A stretch of 64,000 nt of DNA, taken from the NCBI GenBank assembly GCA_963768945.1, contig CAVYJW010000006.1, positions 434,001 to 498,000 on the forward strand, written 5' to 3'. The notes beneath the pieces are model-generated. The model was not told the DNA's origin and did not search any database. It was given only the letters and a program-made list of their open reading frames with translations. The position numbers and the translations under genes were made by a program. Shown here one piece after another: positions 33,495 to 42,382 of the stretch; position 1 is the first letter of the stretch, and each line of letters opens with the position of its first letter. The stretch is from RYN-230 sp963768945 (GTDB lineage: Bacteria; Actinomycetota; Actinomycetes; Streptosporangiales; Streptosporangiaceae).

Positions 33495-33579
33495 CTGGCA
33501 CCTCCCCAGCGCCGCAGGCCAGGGGCACCGCCGCCTGGCCCGGCAGGGCCTGCGGCTCGGTGATCATCCTGTAGGTCAT
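33484..33579 (-). CDS. Possible 31-residue small ORF between ctaD and ctaF
   Basis: The ATG overlaps the ctaD stop codon (ATGA at 33576-33579) and its TGA lies inside the beginning of ctaF, so it fills the 81-base gap exactly. The peptide starts MTYRMITEPQALPG and has no membrane segment. Overlap at both ends would allow ribosomes to pass from ctaD to ctaF. It has no ribosome site of its own, and I know no family for it, so it may be only a coupling device or chance. Confidence 0.3.
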   Translation of the reverse strand: MTYRMITEPQALPGQAAVPLACGAGEVPDEV

Positions 33580-35273
33580 TTCTTGCCCTCGAGTATGCGC
33601 TGCTGATGCGTCCGCCCGGACTGGATCTGCGGGTGGTGCAGTTCGAACGCGGGCCGCTCGGAGCGGATGCGCGGGATACTGGTGAAGTTGTGCCGGGGCG
33701 GCGGGCATGAGGTCGCCCACTCCAGCGAGTTCCCCCAACCCCACGGGTCGTCCACGGTGACCTGCTCGCCGTACTTCCAGGTCTTGTAGACGTTGTAGAG
33801 GAAGAAGAACGTGGACGCACCAAGGATCCACGAGCCGATGCTCGAGATCTGGTTCAGCGTGGTCACGTTGGCCGGCAGGAACGGGTAGTTCGCCACCCGG
33901 CGCGGCATCCCCTCGACACCAATCCAGTGCTGCACGAGGAAGGTCATGTTGAACCCGATGAACAGCGTCCAGAAATGCCACTTGCCGAGCGTGTTGTCCA
34001 GCATCTTCCCGGTGAACTTGGGCCACCAGAAGTAGAAGCCGCTGAACATGCAGAACACCACGGTGCCGAACAGCACGTAATGGAAGTGGGCGACCACGAA
34101 GTAGGAGTCGCTGACGTGGAAGTCCAGCGGCGGCGAGGCCAGGATGACCCCGGTCAGCCCGCCGAACAGGAACGAGACCAGGAACCCGATGGCGAACAGC
34201 ATGGCCGGCTCGAACGTGAGCTGGCCGCGCCACATCGTGCCCACCCAGTTGAAGAACTTCACCCCGGTGGGCACCGCGATCAGGAACGTCATGAACGAGA
34301 AGAACGGCAGCAGCACGGCACCGGTGGTGAACATGTGGTGCGCCCACACTGTCATGGACAGTCCCGCGATCGCGATGGTCGCGCCGACCAGCCCCTTGTA
34401 ACCGAAGCACGGCTTGCGGCTGAACACCGGCAGCACCTCGGTCGCGATGCCGAAGAAGGGCAACGCGACGATATAGACCTCTGGATGCCCGAAGAACCAG
34501 AACAGGTTCTGCCACAGGATTGCCCCGCCGTTCGCGGCGGTGAACACCTGGGCGCCGAGCTTGCGGTCGATCTCAAGCACCAGCAGCGCCGCCGCGAGCA
34601 CCGGGAACGCGAGCAGCACCAGCATGCTGGTGAGCAGGATGTTCCAGGTGAAGATCGGCATCCGGAACATGGTCATGCCGGGCGCCCGCATGCAGATGAT
34701 CGTGGTGACGAAGTTGACGCCGCCGAGGATCGTGCCGAGCCCGGCCAGGGTCAGGCCCATGATCCACATGTCGCCGCCGATGCCCGGCGAGTACACCGAG
34801 CTCGTCAGCGGCGCGTACGCGTACCAGCCGAACGCCGCCGCCCCGCCCGGGGTCAGGAAGCTGATCAGCAGGATGATGCCGCCGAACAGGAAGAAGTAGT
34901 AGCTGAGCAGGTTCAGCCGGGGGAATGCCACGTCCGGCGCGCCGATCTGCAGCGGCATGATCTCGTTCGCGAACCCGACGAACAGCGGGGTGGCGAAAAG
35001 CAGCAGCATGATCGTGCCGTGCATGGTGAACAGCTCGTTGTACTGCTGGTCGGAGACCACGTGGTTGTCCGGCCCGAACAGCTGGATCCGCATGATCATG
35101 GCCATCAGGCCACCGATCAGGAAGAACGCGAACGACGTGATCAGGTACAGGTGACCGATGACCTTGTGGTCGGTGGAGGAGAGCCAGCTGGCCAGGATCG
35201 ACCCTTTGCGGCCGTACTGCTCGAAGGCCTGCTCCTGGACGGGTTGCTCAACGGTGGTCACGGGTTCACGCAC
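33576..35273 (-). CDS. ctaD: Cytochrome c oxidase subunit I
   Basis: About 565 residues. Twelve membrane helices; the haem a and binuclear-centre ligands are in NELFTMHGTIML, FFGHPEVYI (His-Pro-Glu-Val-Tyr, the cross-linked His-Tyr), VWAHHMFTTG (the two CuB His) and YFVVAHFHYVL (haem a3 and a His). K- and D-channel residues appear conserved. GTG 35273 overlaps the ctaC stop by eight bases; GTG 35261 is better spaced from AGGGGG and may be the real start. A hydrophilic C-terminal tail of 50 residues is actinobacterial. Confidence 0.95.
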   Translation of the reverse strand: MREPVTTVEQPVQEQAFEQYGRKGSILASWLSSTDHKVIGHLYLITSFAFFLIGGLMAMIMRIQLFGPDNHVVSDQQYNELFTMHGTIMLLLFATPLFVGFANEIMPLQIGAPDVAFPRLNLLSYYFFLFGGIILLISFLTPGGAAAFGWYAYAPLTSSVYSPGIGGDMWIMGLTLAGLGTILGGVNFVTTIICMRAPGMTMFRMPIFTWNILLTSMLVLLAFPVLAAALLVLEIDRKLGAQVFTAANGGAILWQNLFWFFGHPEVYIVALPFFGIATEVLPVFSRKPCFGYKGLVGATIAIAGLSMTVWAHHMFTTGAVLLPFFSFMTFLIAVPTGVKFFNWVGTMWRGQLTFEPAMLFAIGFLVSFLFGGLTGVILASPPLDFHVSDSYFVVAHFHYVLFGTVVFCMFSGFYFWWPKFTGKMLDNTLGKWHFWTLFIGFNMTFLVQHWIGVEGMPRRVANYPFLPANVTTLNQISSIGSWILGASTFFFLYNVYKTWKYGEQVTVDDPWGWGNSLEWATSCPPPRHNFTSIPRIRSERPAFELHHPQIQSGRTHQQRILEGKK

Positions 35274-36207
35274 CCCCTGCTGACTTCTGCTGCGAATGCT
35301 GCTGAGCGCTGATCCAGGTGTGGAACTGCGCCGGCGTGACAATATGCACCGTGAACAGCATCCGGCTGTGGTAGACGCCGCACAGCTCGGTGCAGCGGCC
35401 GGTGAACGTGCCGGTCTTGATCGGGGTCACCTCGAAGTGGTTGGGGTGGCCAGGAATCACGTCCCGCTTGAACTCGAAGGGGACGATCCAGAACGAGTGC
35501 ACCACGTCCAGGGAGACGAGGTTAAAGCGGACCGTCCGGTTGGTGGGAATCTCCAGCACCGGCAGGCGTCCCGGCCAGGGCGCCCCCGTTTCGGAGACGA
35601 CCCCGCTCGCCGAGCCCGGCACCTTGTACCCGGGGTACTGGAACTCCCAGCTCCACTGGTAGCCGTACACGGTCACAGTGACGTCCGGGTGCGGCGGGAG
35701 CTTGTCGATGTAGTTCTCGTCCCGGGCGGTAAAGAAGAAGAAGACGCCGACCATGATGAACGGGATGACCGTGTACATGATCTCGATCGGCAGGTTGTAG
35801 CGGACCTGCTGCGGCGGCGCGTCGTTGCGCTTGCGGTGGAAGATCACCGCCCACAGGATCGCGCCCCAGACCACGGCGCCGACGCACAGCGCGGCGATCC
35901 AGCTGCCCCGCCAGAGGGTCACCACGACTTCGCCCTGCTTGGTGACGGGGACCGGCAGACCGAGCCGGGTGAACGTGGTGGACTGGCAGCCGGCCGTCGC
36001 CATCAGCACTGCGGCGAGCAGCACGGTGCGCGGTAGCCAGCGGCGCAGTCGCTGGCCGGGCTGGCGCCGGGCGAGCCGGCCAGCGCTCCGCGCGTCTGGC
36101 GAGCCGTCGGCCACCGAACCATCGGGCACGAGGGCATTCTCCTCGCCGGGCATTGGGCCCGGATCGTGCGCGCCCCGTCGGCGTGGGGCGCTGGGGGTGG
36201 GACTCAC
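35266..36207 (-). CDS. ctaC: Cytochrome c oxidase subunit II (lipoprotein)
   Basis: 313 residues from GTG 36207, chosen for GGGAAGG 6 bases upstream. A 60-residue hydrophilic leader precedes a signal with the lipobox-like LMATAGC. Two membrane helices follow (near 100-122 and 145-165) and then the cupredoxin domain, with YGYQWSWEF and the CuA site CTELCGVYHSRM supplying two Cys, His and Met plus an upstream His (VHSFW). It accepts electrons from QcrC. The long leader before the signal peptide is unusual, and an internal ATG (36153) is an alternative start. Confidence 0.93.
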   Translation of the reverse strand: MSPTPSAPRRRGAHDPGPMPGEENALVPDGSVADGSPDARSAGRLARRQPGQRLRRWLPRTVLLAAVLMATAGCQSTTFTRLGLPVPVTKQGEVVVTLWRGSWIAALCVGAVVWGAILWAVIFHRKRNDAPPQQVRYNLPIEIMYTVIPFIMVGVFFFFTARDENYIDKLPPHPDVTVTVYGYQWSWEFQYPGYKVPGSASGVVSETGAPWPGRLPVLEIPTNRTVRFNLVSLDVVHSFWIVPFEFKRDVIPGHPNHFEVTPIKTGTFTGRCTELCGVYHSRMLFTVHIVTPAQFHTWISAQQHSQQKSAGGA

Positions 36208-36451
36208 AGGTTGCCTTCCCAGCGGAATGACTCCCGGCTGCACGGGCAGGTCATGGCTCGTCCTACAGGCTGTCGTGCAAACAGTATCGTGCGCGCCTGC
36301 CGCCCTCGGCGGGGACCCCGATTGTGCCGCGGCGTGTCCCGCCGGATGCGCTTATGGACGGCGGCGTGCGGGTATCGCTTCCCCGTGGCAGCATGCATGC
36401 GGAGGTCGCAGCGTTCCGGGCAGGCCCGCGGAGTATTGTCACCTTTTTAAC

Positions 36452-36535
36452 GCAGGCAGCACGGCATTGTCAGCACGGAGCAGGCAGCACGGAGCAGGCA
36501 GCACGGCATTGTCAGCACGGAGCAGGCAGCACGGC
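36452..36535. repeat. 14-bp repeat array with 42-bp higher-order period
   Basis: Six 14-base units in the order A-B-A'-A-B-A, where A is GCAGGCAGCACGGC and B is ATTGTCAGCACGGA; A' differs from A only in its last base. The three-unit block of 42 bases therefore occurs twice. The array lies between an AT-rich patch (TATTGTCACCTTTTTAAC, 36434-36451) and the tusA-like gene, in its likely 5' leader. Confidence 0.9.
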
Positions 36536-36563
36536 GCAGCAGTACAGAGCGAGAGGCATGCGG

Positions 36564-36812
36564 ATGACCCCCCCGACGCGCCCAGCACCCATGCTGACGA
36601 TCGACGCGCTGGGCCGGAAGTGCCCCATCCCGATCATCATGCTCGCCGAGCGCATCAGGGAGGTCCCGATCGGGGCCACGGTCGCCGTCCTGGCTGATGA
36701 TCCTGCCGCCCAGACTGACATCCCGGCCTGGTGCATGATGAAGTCCCAGGAGTTCGTGGTGGAGACGGCCCTGCCGCGCGGCTGGGCGTTCCTGGTCAAG
36801 CGCACCTACTAG
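36564..36812 (+). CDS. TusA/SirA-family sulfur carrier protein
   Basis: 82 residues from ATG 36564, which is 7 bases from GAGAGG; ATG 36558 and 36591 are also possible. One TusA fold with the signature RKCPIPIIMLAERI, whose Cys carries persulfide sulfur, and a typical C-terminal VETALPRGWAFLVKR strand. TusA-like proteins move sulfur to tRNA thiolation, molybdenum cofactor or other acceptors; which applies here is unknown. It stands between ctaC and a ctaG-like gene, which could mean a role in oxidase maturation (inference). Confidence 0.8.
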   Translation: MTPPTRPAPMLTIDALGRKCPIPIIMLAERIREVPIGATVAVLADDPAAQTDIPAWCMMKSQEFVVETALPRGWAFLVKRTY

Positions 36813-36823
36813 CGGCTCGCTAG
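36809..36823. terminator. Hairpin containing both convergent stop codons
   Basis: CTAGCG (36809-36814) and CGCTAG (36818-36823) pair across GCT. The TAG stops of the plus-strand tusA-like gene (36810-36812) and the minus-strand assembly gene (36820-36822) both lie in the stem. It is short, so its terminator function is uncertain. Confidence 0.4.
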
Positions 36824-37851
36824 GAGTCCCCCGCGGACCGGAAGCGGTCCGCGAACCGGGGGTCTTTCTCCCACCAGGGCCGGTTCCCGGCCGGTTCCTC
36901 GCCGTCCGGCAGCCCGGGGTCGGCCGGGAGCGCCGCGGCCGCGGCGCTCTCCGCGGCCTCGACGGCATCCAGCTCGGCGTCCACGTTCGCCGCCTCGGTC
37001 TCGTCTTCCCTGATCATCTGGATGAACTGGGCGGCCAGGAACGGCAGCCCGACGATGTCGCCGAGCACCCACAGCGCCCCGCCGCCGATGACCTGGTCGC
37101 TGCGCAGGCTCGGGCCCCACGGACGGGCCAGCGCGTGGTAGTAGGCGCCGGCGATGAGGCTCTGGTCGGCGAGGATGGCCAGGCCGAGGACGGCGTCCCC
37201 GACCACCTCGCCCGCGCTCACCCACAGGGCGACCAGGTAGGGGTAGGCCCTCGGCACCGGGTCCACCCGCAGGAACATCCAGAAGAACACGAATCCCGGA
37301 GCCAGCAGGGCCAGGTAGGTCAGCTCGCGGACCGTCCCGTTGCGCATGCTGGCCGCGTACCAGGGCGAGAAGTACAGCACGAACGGCACCAGCACGATCA
37401 CCAGCGTGGGGATGGCCGGGAACGTGAGGATCCGCGCGGTGCGGCTGTGCACCACCGCGTCCAGCCGCCGGCCGGCCCGCGGCGCCGCCGCAGTGATCAG
37501 CGTGAGCGGCCGGCCCAGCGCCGTGAACAGCGGCACCACCAGCAACAGCAGGATGGTCTGCACCGAGCGGATGTAGAACAGCACGCCCTGGTAGACGCCG
37601 AGGAAGGACATCGTGGCGATCACCAGGACGCCGAGCCCGCCGAGATAGAACGCGACCGCGCGGGCCGCCGGCCACGGCTGGCCGGCCCTGCGGACCCGGC
37701 GCATCCCGGCCAGGTACAGTCCGGCGGCCAGCAGCACGGCCACGAGCACCGGGACGTCCAGGGTCCACTCGGTGAGAACCCGGGCCGCCGTCAGCTCAGG
37801 CGGCCCTTGGTACGCCTGCCCGGGGACACCCGCGAGGAGAAGAGCTGCCAC
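36820..37851 (-). CDS. Cytochrome c oxidase assembly protein, CtaG (caa3) family
   Basis: 343 residues, GTG start at 37851. Seven or more hydrophobic helices, with the family features LFYIRSVQTILLLLVVPLFTALGRPL, VLYFSPWYAASM and PLVALWVSAGEVVGDAVLG near the middle, and QVIGGGALWVLGDIVGLPFL late. The family helps insert copper into oxidase. A 60-residue acidic, Ala-rich cytoplasmic tail ends the protein. Its place beside ctaC-ctaD-ctaF supports the role. Confidence 0.82.
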   Translation of the reverse strand: MAALLLAGVPGQAYQGPPELTAARVLTEWTLDVPVLVAVLLAAGLYLAGMRRVRRAGQPWPAARAVAFYLGGLGVLVIATMSFLGVYQGVLFYIRSVQTILLLLVVPLFTALGRPLTLITAAAPRAGRRLDAVVHSRTARILTFPAIPTLVIVLVPFVLYFSPWYAASMRNGTVRELTYLALLAPGFVFFWMFLRVDPVPRAYPYLVALWVSAGEVVGDAVLGLAILADQSLIAGAYYHALARPWGPSLRSDQVIGGGALWVLGDIVGLPFLAAQFIQMIREDETEAANVDAELDAVEAAESAAAAALPADPGLPDGEEPAGNRPWWEKDPRFADRFRSAGDS

Positions 37852-37969
37852 CCTGCCACGCTATCCCCACGGGCTCCCCTCCCCGCCGCCGGAGGCCCGC
37901 CACCGGGGACGGTGGCGCTAGAGGTCTGGACGACCGCGATCCCGCGCACCCACGGCTCCCGCGCGTTTA

Positions 37970-37984
37970 GCTACTTAGAGTAGC
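37970..37984. promoter_or_regulatory. Dyad GCTACT-TAG-AGTAGC upstream of the first S53 protease
   Basis: Perfect 6-bp arms around TAG, in an AT-richer patch 158 bases before the protease start. It could be an operator; the binding protein is unknown. Confidence 0.35.
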
Positions 37985-38047
37985 GGCAAGGATCATTCCT
38001 GTTACGGACGGTGGGGCCCGGCCCGGTCCGCCCTTGGTCGTTCACCA

Positions 38048-38120
38048 CGCGGCCATCCGCACGCGGCCACCGCGGCCATCCGCACGCGGCCACCGCGGCC
38101 ACCGCGGCCACCGCGGCCAC
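38048..38120. repeat. Nested 23-bp and 9-bp tandem repeats before the S53 protease
   Basis: Two identical 23-base units (38048-38070, 38071-38093) are followed by three exact copies of their last 9 bases, CGCGGCCAC, ending at 38120. The block sits in the 5' leader, 20 bases before the ATG. Confidence 0.9.
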
Positions 38121-38141
38121 CGCGGCCGGAGAGGAACCTTA

Positions 38142-40127
38142 ATGCCGCACTTCACGATGCTGCGGAGGGCCCGGATCGCTGGGGCCGCAGCCGGGCTGGC
38201 CGCGGCCGGCTTCACCGCGGCCGGGTTCACCGCGGCTCCCCCGGCGCAGGCGGCTGTCCCCCGGGCCACGATCGACGGCTCCCGCCCCGCATGGGCGGTG
38301 ACCTCCAACCAGGTCAGCCGGGCAGTGACCGGATCGCTGCGGGCCCGGGTCTACCTGGCCGGCCGTGACACGTCCGGGCTGGCCACGTTCGCCGCCGCCG
38401 TGTCCACCCCAGGCAACCCGCTCTACCGTCACTTCCTCACTTCGGCCCAGGCCCAGGCGCGATTCGGGGTCAGCCGCCAGGAGATCTCGGGCGTGAGGTC
38501 CTGGCTGGCCGGGTCGGGCCTGCGGGTCACCGGCGCCACCGGCAGCGGGCCAGCCGGAGCGTACCTGTCCGTCCGCGGGTCGCTGCGGGCGGCCGGGCGG
38601 GCCTTCGCCGTCACCTTCAGCCGGTTCCGGGGCCCGGACGGGCGTCAGTACCGGGCGCCGGCGCAGCCCGCGAGCGTACCCGCGGCCCTCGCGGGCTCGG
38701 TCCTGTCCATCACCGGCCTGGACACCGCCCCGCACCTGGCCAGCCCGGCAGGCATCGCCGCCCCCGCCACCACGCAGGCCGACGCCAGCCTCGCCTCGGG
38801 CCCGGGGTGCTCCTCGTACTTCGGGCAGAAGGTAGCGCGCCACGTGCCCCCGGCCTACGGCCGCCACTGGCCGCTGGCCATCTGCGGATACGTGCCGCAG
38901 CAGCTCCGCCACGCCTACGGGGTGACCAGCTCGGGCATGACCGGCCGGGGCCAGACGGTAGCGATCGTGGATGCCTACGACTCCCACACCATCCGTGGTG
39001 ACGCCCGGCGCTACGCCAAGCTGACCGGCGACCCCGTCCTGCGCCCCGGCCAGTTCCGGCAGTACCGGACCGGGTCGTTCACGCTGGCCGGGGCCGGCCA
39101 GTGCGGGGGACCCGCCAAGTGGCACAGCGAGCAGACCCTGGACGTCGAAGCACTGCACGGCCTGGCGACCGCCGCCCGCATCCGCTACGTGGCGGCGCGG
39201 AGCTGCCGCCAGCAGGACCTGATGAGCGCCCTGGCGTTCATCGTCAACCGCCACCTCGCCAGCATCGTCAGTGACTCCTGGGGCTGGGGAGCATCGGATT
39301 TCCTGCTGCAGCCCGTGGCGAACAGCATCTTCCGGCTCGGTACAGCCGAGGGCATTGGGTTCTTCTTCTCCGCCGGGGACTCCGGCTACTACACGCAGAG
39401 CGGGATCCAGGTCGAGTTCCCCGCGTCGAGCCCGTGGGTCACCTCGGTCGGCGGGACCAGCCTCGCGATCGGCCGGCGCGGCCAGTACCGCTGGGAGACC
39501 TCCTGGGGAACCGTGCTCGATCAGCTGGTGCGGACCCGGAACGGCGCCCGCTGGCAAGACGCACCGCCCGGCCGGTTCACAGCGGGCTTCAAGGGCGGTG
39601 GCGGCGGCGGGGTCAGCACCGTCTACCCGCAGCCCTTCTACCAGCGGGGTACCGTGCCGCTGAGCCTGGCCACGAAGCTGCCCAAGGGCCCCCGCAGCCC
39701 GGCCCCGATGCGGGTGGTACCCGACGTGTCGGCGGACGCCAGCCCGGCTACCGGGCTGGTCATCGGCCTGAGCATCCTGCGGCACGGGACGTACCTGTTC
39801 ACCGACACCTCGGTCGGCGGGACCAGCCTGGCCTGCCCGACCATGGCGGCGATCGAGGCCGACGCCCAGGAGGCTGCGGGCGGCCCGCTGGGGTTCGCGG
39901 ATCCCGCGATCTACGCCCGGTACCAGACGCCGGCCTTCCATGACGTGACCGACCACCCGCTCGGGATGGCCCACCCCTCCGTGGTAGCCGAGGGCAGCCA
40001 GGGCACGTTCCTGGAGGCACTCAACATCGACGGTGCGGGCCGGGGGGCGCTGCGGGCGGTCCGCGGGTACGACGACGCCACCGGGGTGGGCTCACCCCGC
40101 CGTTACATCCAGTCGTTCAGGCGCTGA
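38142..40127 (+). CDS. Secreted S53 family serine-carboxyl protease (sedolisin/kumamolisin), first copy
   Basis: 661 residues from ATG 38142 with AGAGGA 7 bases upstream. A signal peptide of about 38 residues ends PPAQA-A. The pro-domain is about 45-215 (GNPLYRHFLTSAQAQARFG). The catalytic domain has the Glu and Asp of HSEQTLDVEALHG, the oxyanion Asp in an ASIVSDSWG stretch, the nucleophile Ser in GGTSLACPTMA, and a C-terminal calcium-binding set with FHDVTDHP and YDDATGVGSP. Members of this family are acid-active endopeptidases that self-cleave the pro-domain. A homologous gene follows directly. Confidence 0.93.
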   Translation: MPHFTMLRRARIAGAAAGLAAAGFTAAGFTAAPPAQAAVPRATIDGSRPAWAVTSNQVSRAVTGSLRARVYLAGRDTSGLATFAAAVSTPGNPLYRHFLTSAQAQARFGVSRQEISGVRSWLAGSGLRVTGATGSGPAGAYLSVRGSLRAAGRAFAVTFSRFRGPDGRQYRAPAQPASVPAALAGSVLSITGLDTAPHLASPAGIAAPATTQADASLASGPGCSSYFGQKVARHVPPAYGRHWPLAICGYVPQQLRHAYGVTSSGMTGRGQTVAIVDAYDSHTIRGDARRYAKLTGDPVLRPGQFRQYRTGSFTLAGAGQCGGPAKWHSEQTLDVEALHGLATAARIRYVAARSCRQQDLMSALAFIVNRHLASIVSDSWGWGASDFLLQPVANSIFRLGTAEGIGFFFSAGDSGYYTQSGIQVEFPASSPWVTSVGGTSLAIGRRGQYRWETSWGTVLDQLVRTRNGARWQDAPPGRFTAGFKGGGGGGVSTVYPQPFYQRGTVPLSLATKLPKGPRSPAPMRVVPDVSADASPATGLVIGLSILRHGTYLFTDTSVGGTSLACPTMAAIEADAQEAAGGPLGFADPAIYARYQTPAFHDVTDHPLGMAHPSVVAEGSQGTFLEALNIDGAGRGALRAVRGYDDATGVGSPRRYIQSFRR

Positions 40128-40284
40128 TCCGGCACGGCGATGCCACCGGGGGAAATCCGACGGCCAAAGTGGCCTAGCGCCGTCACTACTGGATAACGGA
40201 ACCCGCCTGATGTGCGATTTCTCTTGCGCAAGATGCCAGAGGGGGACCAGTCTATTCCGATTGTGCCTGTTACCCAGGACACAG

Positions 40285-40303
40285 TGATCAGGCGCCATGA
40301 TCA
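40285..40303. promoter_or_regulatory. Inverted repeat TGATCA-N7-TGATCA before the second S53 protease
   Basis: Two TGATCA hexamers seven bases apart, 22 bases before the start codon and partly covering the ribosome-site approach. The left half reads GTGATCAGGCG, close to the arm start of the long hairpins (GTGATCAGACG). Candidate operator. Confidence 0.35.
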
Positions 40304-40324
40304 TCCGTCAAGGAAGGAATGTGC

Positions 40325-42361
40325 ATGCCGCAAGTCACACGCCTGCGTGTGGTCGGAGCCTCGATTGCCGCAGGAGCCCTGACGCTCGGCAGTCTCGCCA
40401 CGGCCACCGCCGCTCAGGCGGCCACCCCGAGAAGGGCGATCGCCGACAGCCATCCGCAGTGGGCGGTTGCCGCGAAACGTCTCAGCAGCAAGGCCGTCAC
40501 CAGCGGCACCGTCAACGCGCGGGTGTACCTGGCCCCCAGCCACCAGGCTGAGCTGGCCGGCGACGTCGCCGCCGTCTCCACCCCGGGCAGCAAGAGCTAC
40601 CGGCACTTCATGAGCGCCTCGGCGGTCCGCGAGGAGTTCGCGCCGTCCGCCTCGGAAATCGCCTCCGTGAAGTCCTGGCTCACCTCGGCCGGGCTGAGCG
40701 TGACCAGCGTCAGCGCCAAATACCCGGCGGGCGCCTACATCGGGGTGCGCGGATCCGTCGCCGCGGCCAGCAAGGCGTTCAGCGTGACGTTCGGCACCTA
40801 CCGCGGCCCCGGCGGCCAGAGCGCCCGGGCACCGGAGCAGGCGGCCACCGCGCCTTCGTCCGTAGCCAGCTCGGTCCTCGCGGTGTCCGGCCTGGACACC
40901 GCGAAGAGCGCGATCAAGCCGGCCCTGCCGCCGCCCGGGCCGAACTACTGGGTGGCCAAGCCGTGCTCGACCTACTACGGGTCGAAGATCGCGACCAGCG
41001 AGCCCAAGGCCTACGGCACGCACCAGCCCTGGACCAACTGCGGCTACACGCCGAGCCAGGTCCGCGGGGCCTACGGGGTGACCGCCTCCGGGGAGACCGG
41101 CAAGGGCCAGACCGTCGCGATCGTGGATGCCTACGCGTCGCCGACGATCAAGGCGGACGCCAACCAGTTCGCGACCGTCGTCGGCGACAAGCCGTTCGCG
41201 GCCGGGCAGTTCAAGCAGTACAAGGCCGGCCCGTACACGCTGGCCGGGCCGAACGAGTGTGACGCGCAGGGGTGGTACGGCGAGGAGACCCTCGACGTGG
41301 AGTCCGTGCACGGCGAGGCGCCTGACGCCAACGTCCGGTACGTCGGCGCGGGCAGCTGCGAGGACTCCGACCTGGCCAACGCCGAAGCGCTCATCGTGGA
41401 CAACGACCTGGCCAGCATCGTCAGCAACTCCTATGGCGAGCCGGCCAGCTACTCCACCATCAGCGCCACGTTCGACCTGATCTTCCAGGTCGGCGCGCTG
41501 GAGGGCATCGGCTTCTTCTTCTCCTCCGGCGACAACGGCTACGAGGGCCCGGGCGAGGACTCCATCTCCCCCGCGGACCAGGTGGACTACCCGACGTCGA
41601 GCCCGTACGTCACCTCGGTGGGCGGCACCAGCCTGGCCATCAGCAAGACGAACAGCTACGAGTGGGAAACCTCCTGGGGCACCATCCTCGACCCGCTGAT
41701 TCACACCAAGAACGGCGGCAAGAAGTGGCAGTTCACCCCGCCGGGTGACTACGCGACCGGGTATGACGGCTCCAGCGGCGGTGGCGTGAGCACGGTGTAC
41801 CCGCAGCCCTCCTACCAGGCGGGCGTGGTGCCCAACAGCCTGGCCACGAAGCTGCCGGACGGCACGACCAGCAGCACGCCCATGCGGGTGGTCCCGGACG
41901 TGTCGGCGCTCGCCGACCCGAGCACCGGGATCCTGGTCGGCCAGACGACCCTGCAGCCGAACGGGAAGACCTACGCCTTCTCGCTCAGCAGGATCGGCGG
42001 CACCAGCGTGGCCTGCCCGACGTTCGCCGGCATCGAGGCGGACGCCCAGCAGGCGGCGGGCGGCCCGCTCGGGTTCGCCAACCCAGGGATCTACTACCTG
42101 GACACACACGCACCCTACGGGTCGTCGAACGCGGCGTTCAACGACGTGACCGACCACCCGTTTGGCCCGGGCTACCTGGGCATGGTGCGTAACAATTACA
42201 CCAACCCGGCCACCAAGCAGGGCCCGCTGCTGACCTACCTGCGGACCCTGGGGATCGACGGCGAGGGCGCCGACGCGCTGCCCGCCGTCAAGGGCTACGA
42301 CGACTCGACCGGAGTCGGCTCGCCCAGGAACTACATCCAGGATGCGCCCGCGCTGCCGTAA
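40325..42361 (+). CDS. Secreted S53 family serine-carboxyl protease, second copy
   Basis: 678 residues from ATG 40325, AAGGAAGG 7 bases upstream. A signal peptide of about 36 residues (TATAAQA-A) is followed by a pro-domain with SKSYRHFMSASAVREEFAPS. Catalytic Glu and Asp are in YGEETLDVESVHG, the oxyanion Asp in NDLASIVSNSYG, Ser in GGTSVACPTFAG, and calcium ligands in FNDVTDHP and YDDSTGVGSP. It is clearly homologous to the preceding protease along its whole length yet much diverged (pro-domain and loops), so the duplication is not recent. It is followed by a strong terminator. Confidence 0.94.
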   Translation: MPQVTRLRVVGASIAAGALTLGSLATATAAQAATPRRAIADSHPQWAVAAKRLSSKAVTSGTVNARVYLAPSHQAELAGDVAAVSTPGSKSYRHFMSASAVREEFAPSASEIASVKSWLTSAGLSVTSVSAKYPAGAYIGVRGSVAAASKAFSVTFGTYRGPGGQSARAPEQAATAPSSVASSVLAVSGLDTAKSAIKPALPPPGPNYWVAKPCSTYYGSKIATSEPKAYGTHQPWTNCGYTPSQVRGAYGVTASGETGKGQTVAIVDAYASPTIKADANQFATVVGDKPFAAGQFKQYKAGPYTLAGPNECDAQGWYGEETLDVESVHGEAPDANVRYVGAGSCEDSDLANAEALIVDNDLASIVSNSYGEPASYSTISATFDLIFQVGALEGIGFFFSSGDNGYEGPGEDSISPADQVDYPTSSPYVTSVGGTSLAISKTNSYEWETSWGTILDPLIHTKNGGKKWQFTPPGDYATGYDGSSGGGVSTVYPQPSYQAGVVPNSLATKLPDGTTSSTPMRVVPDVSALADPSTGILVGQTTLQPNGKTYAFSLSRIGGTSVACPTFAGIEADAQQAAGGPLGFANPGIYYLDTHAPYGSSNAAFNDVTDHPFGPGYLGMVRNNYTNPATKQGPLLTYLRTLGIDGEGADALPAVKGYDDSTGVGSPRNYIQDAPALP

Positions 42362-42382
42362 CTTGGCGGCGACAGCATCACG

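Noticed and set aside
33927..35312. 461-codon plus-strand open frame opposite ctaD
   Set aside because: Composition is extreme (Glu/Gln/His/Arg) and it is antisense to the highly conserved subunit I.
38048..38120. Possible origin/iteron cluster
   Set aside because: The repeats are extremely GC-rich simple sequence directly before a protease gene, with no replication gene or AT-rich unwinding region nearby.
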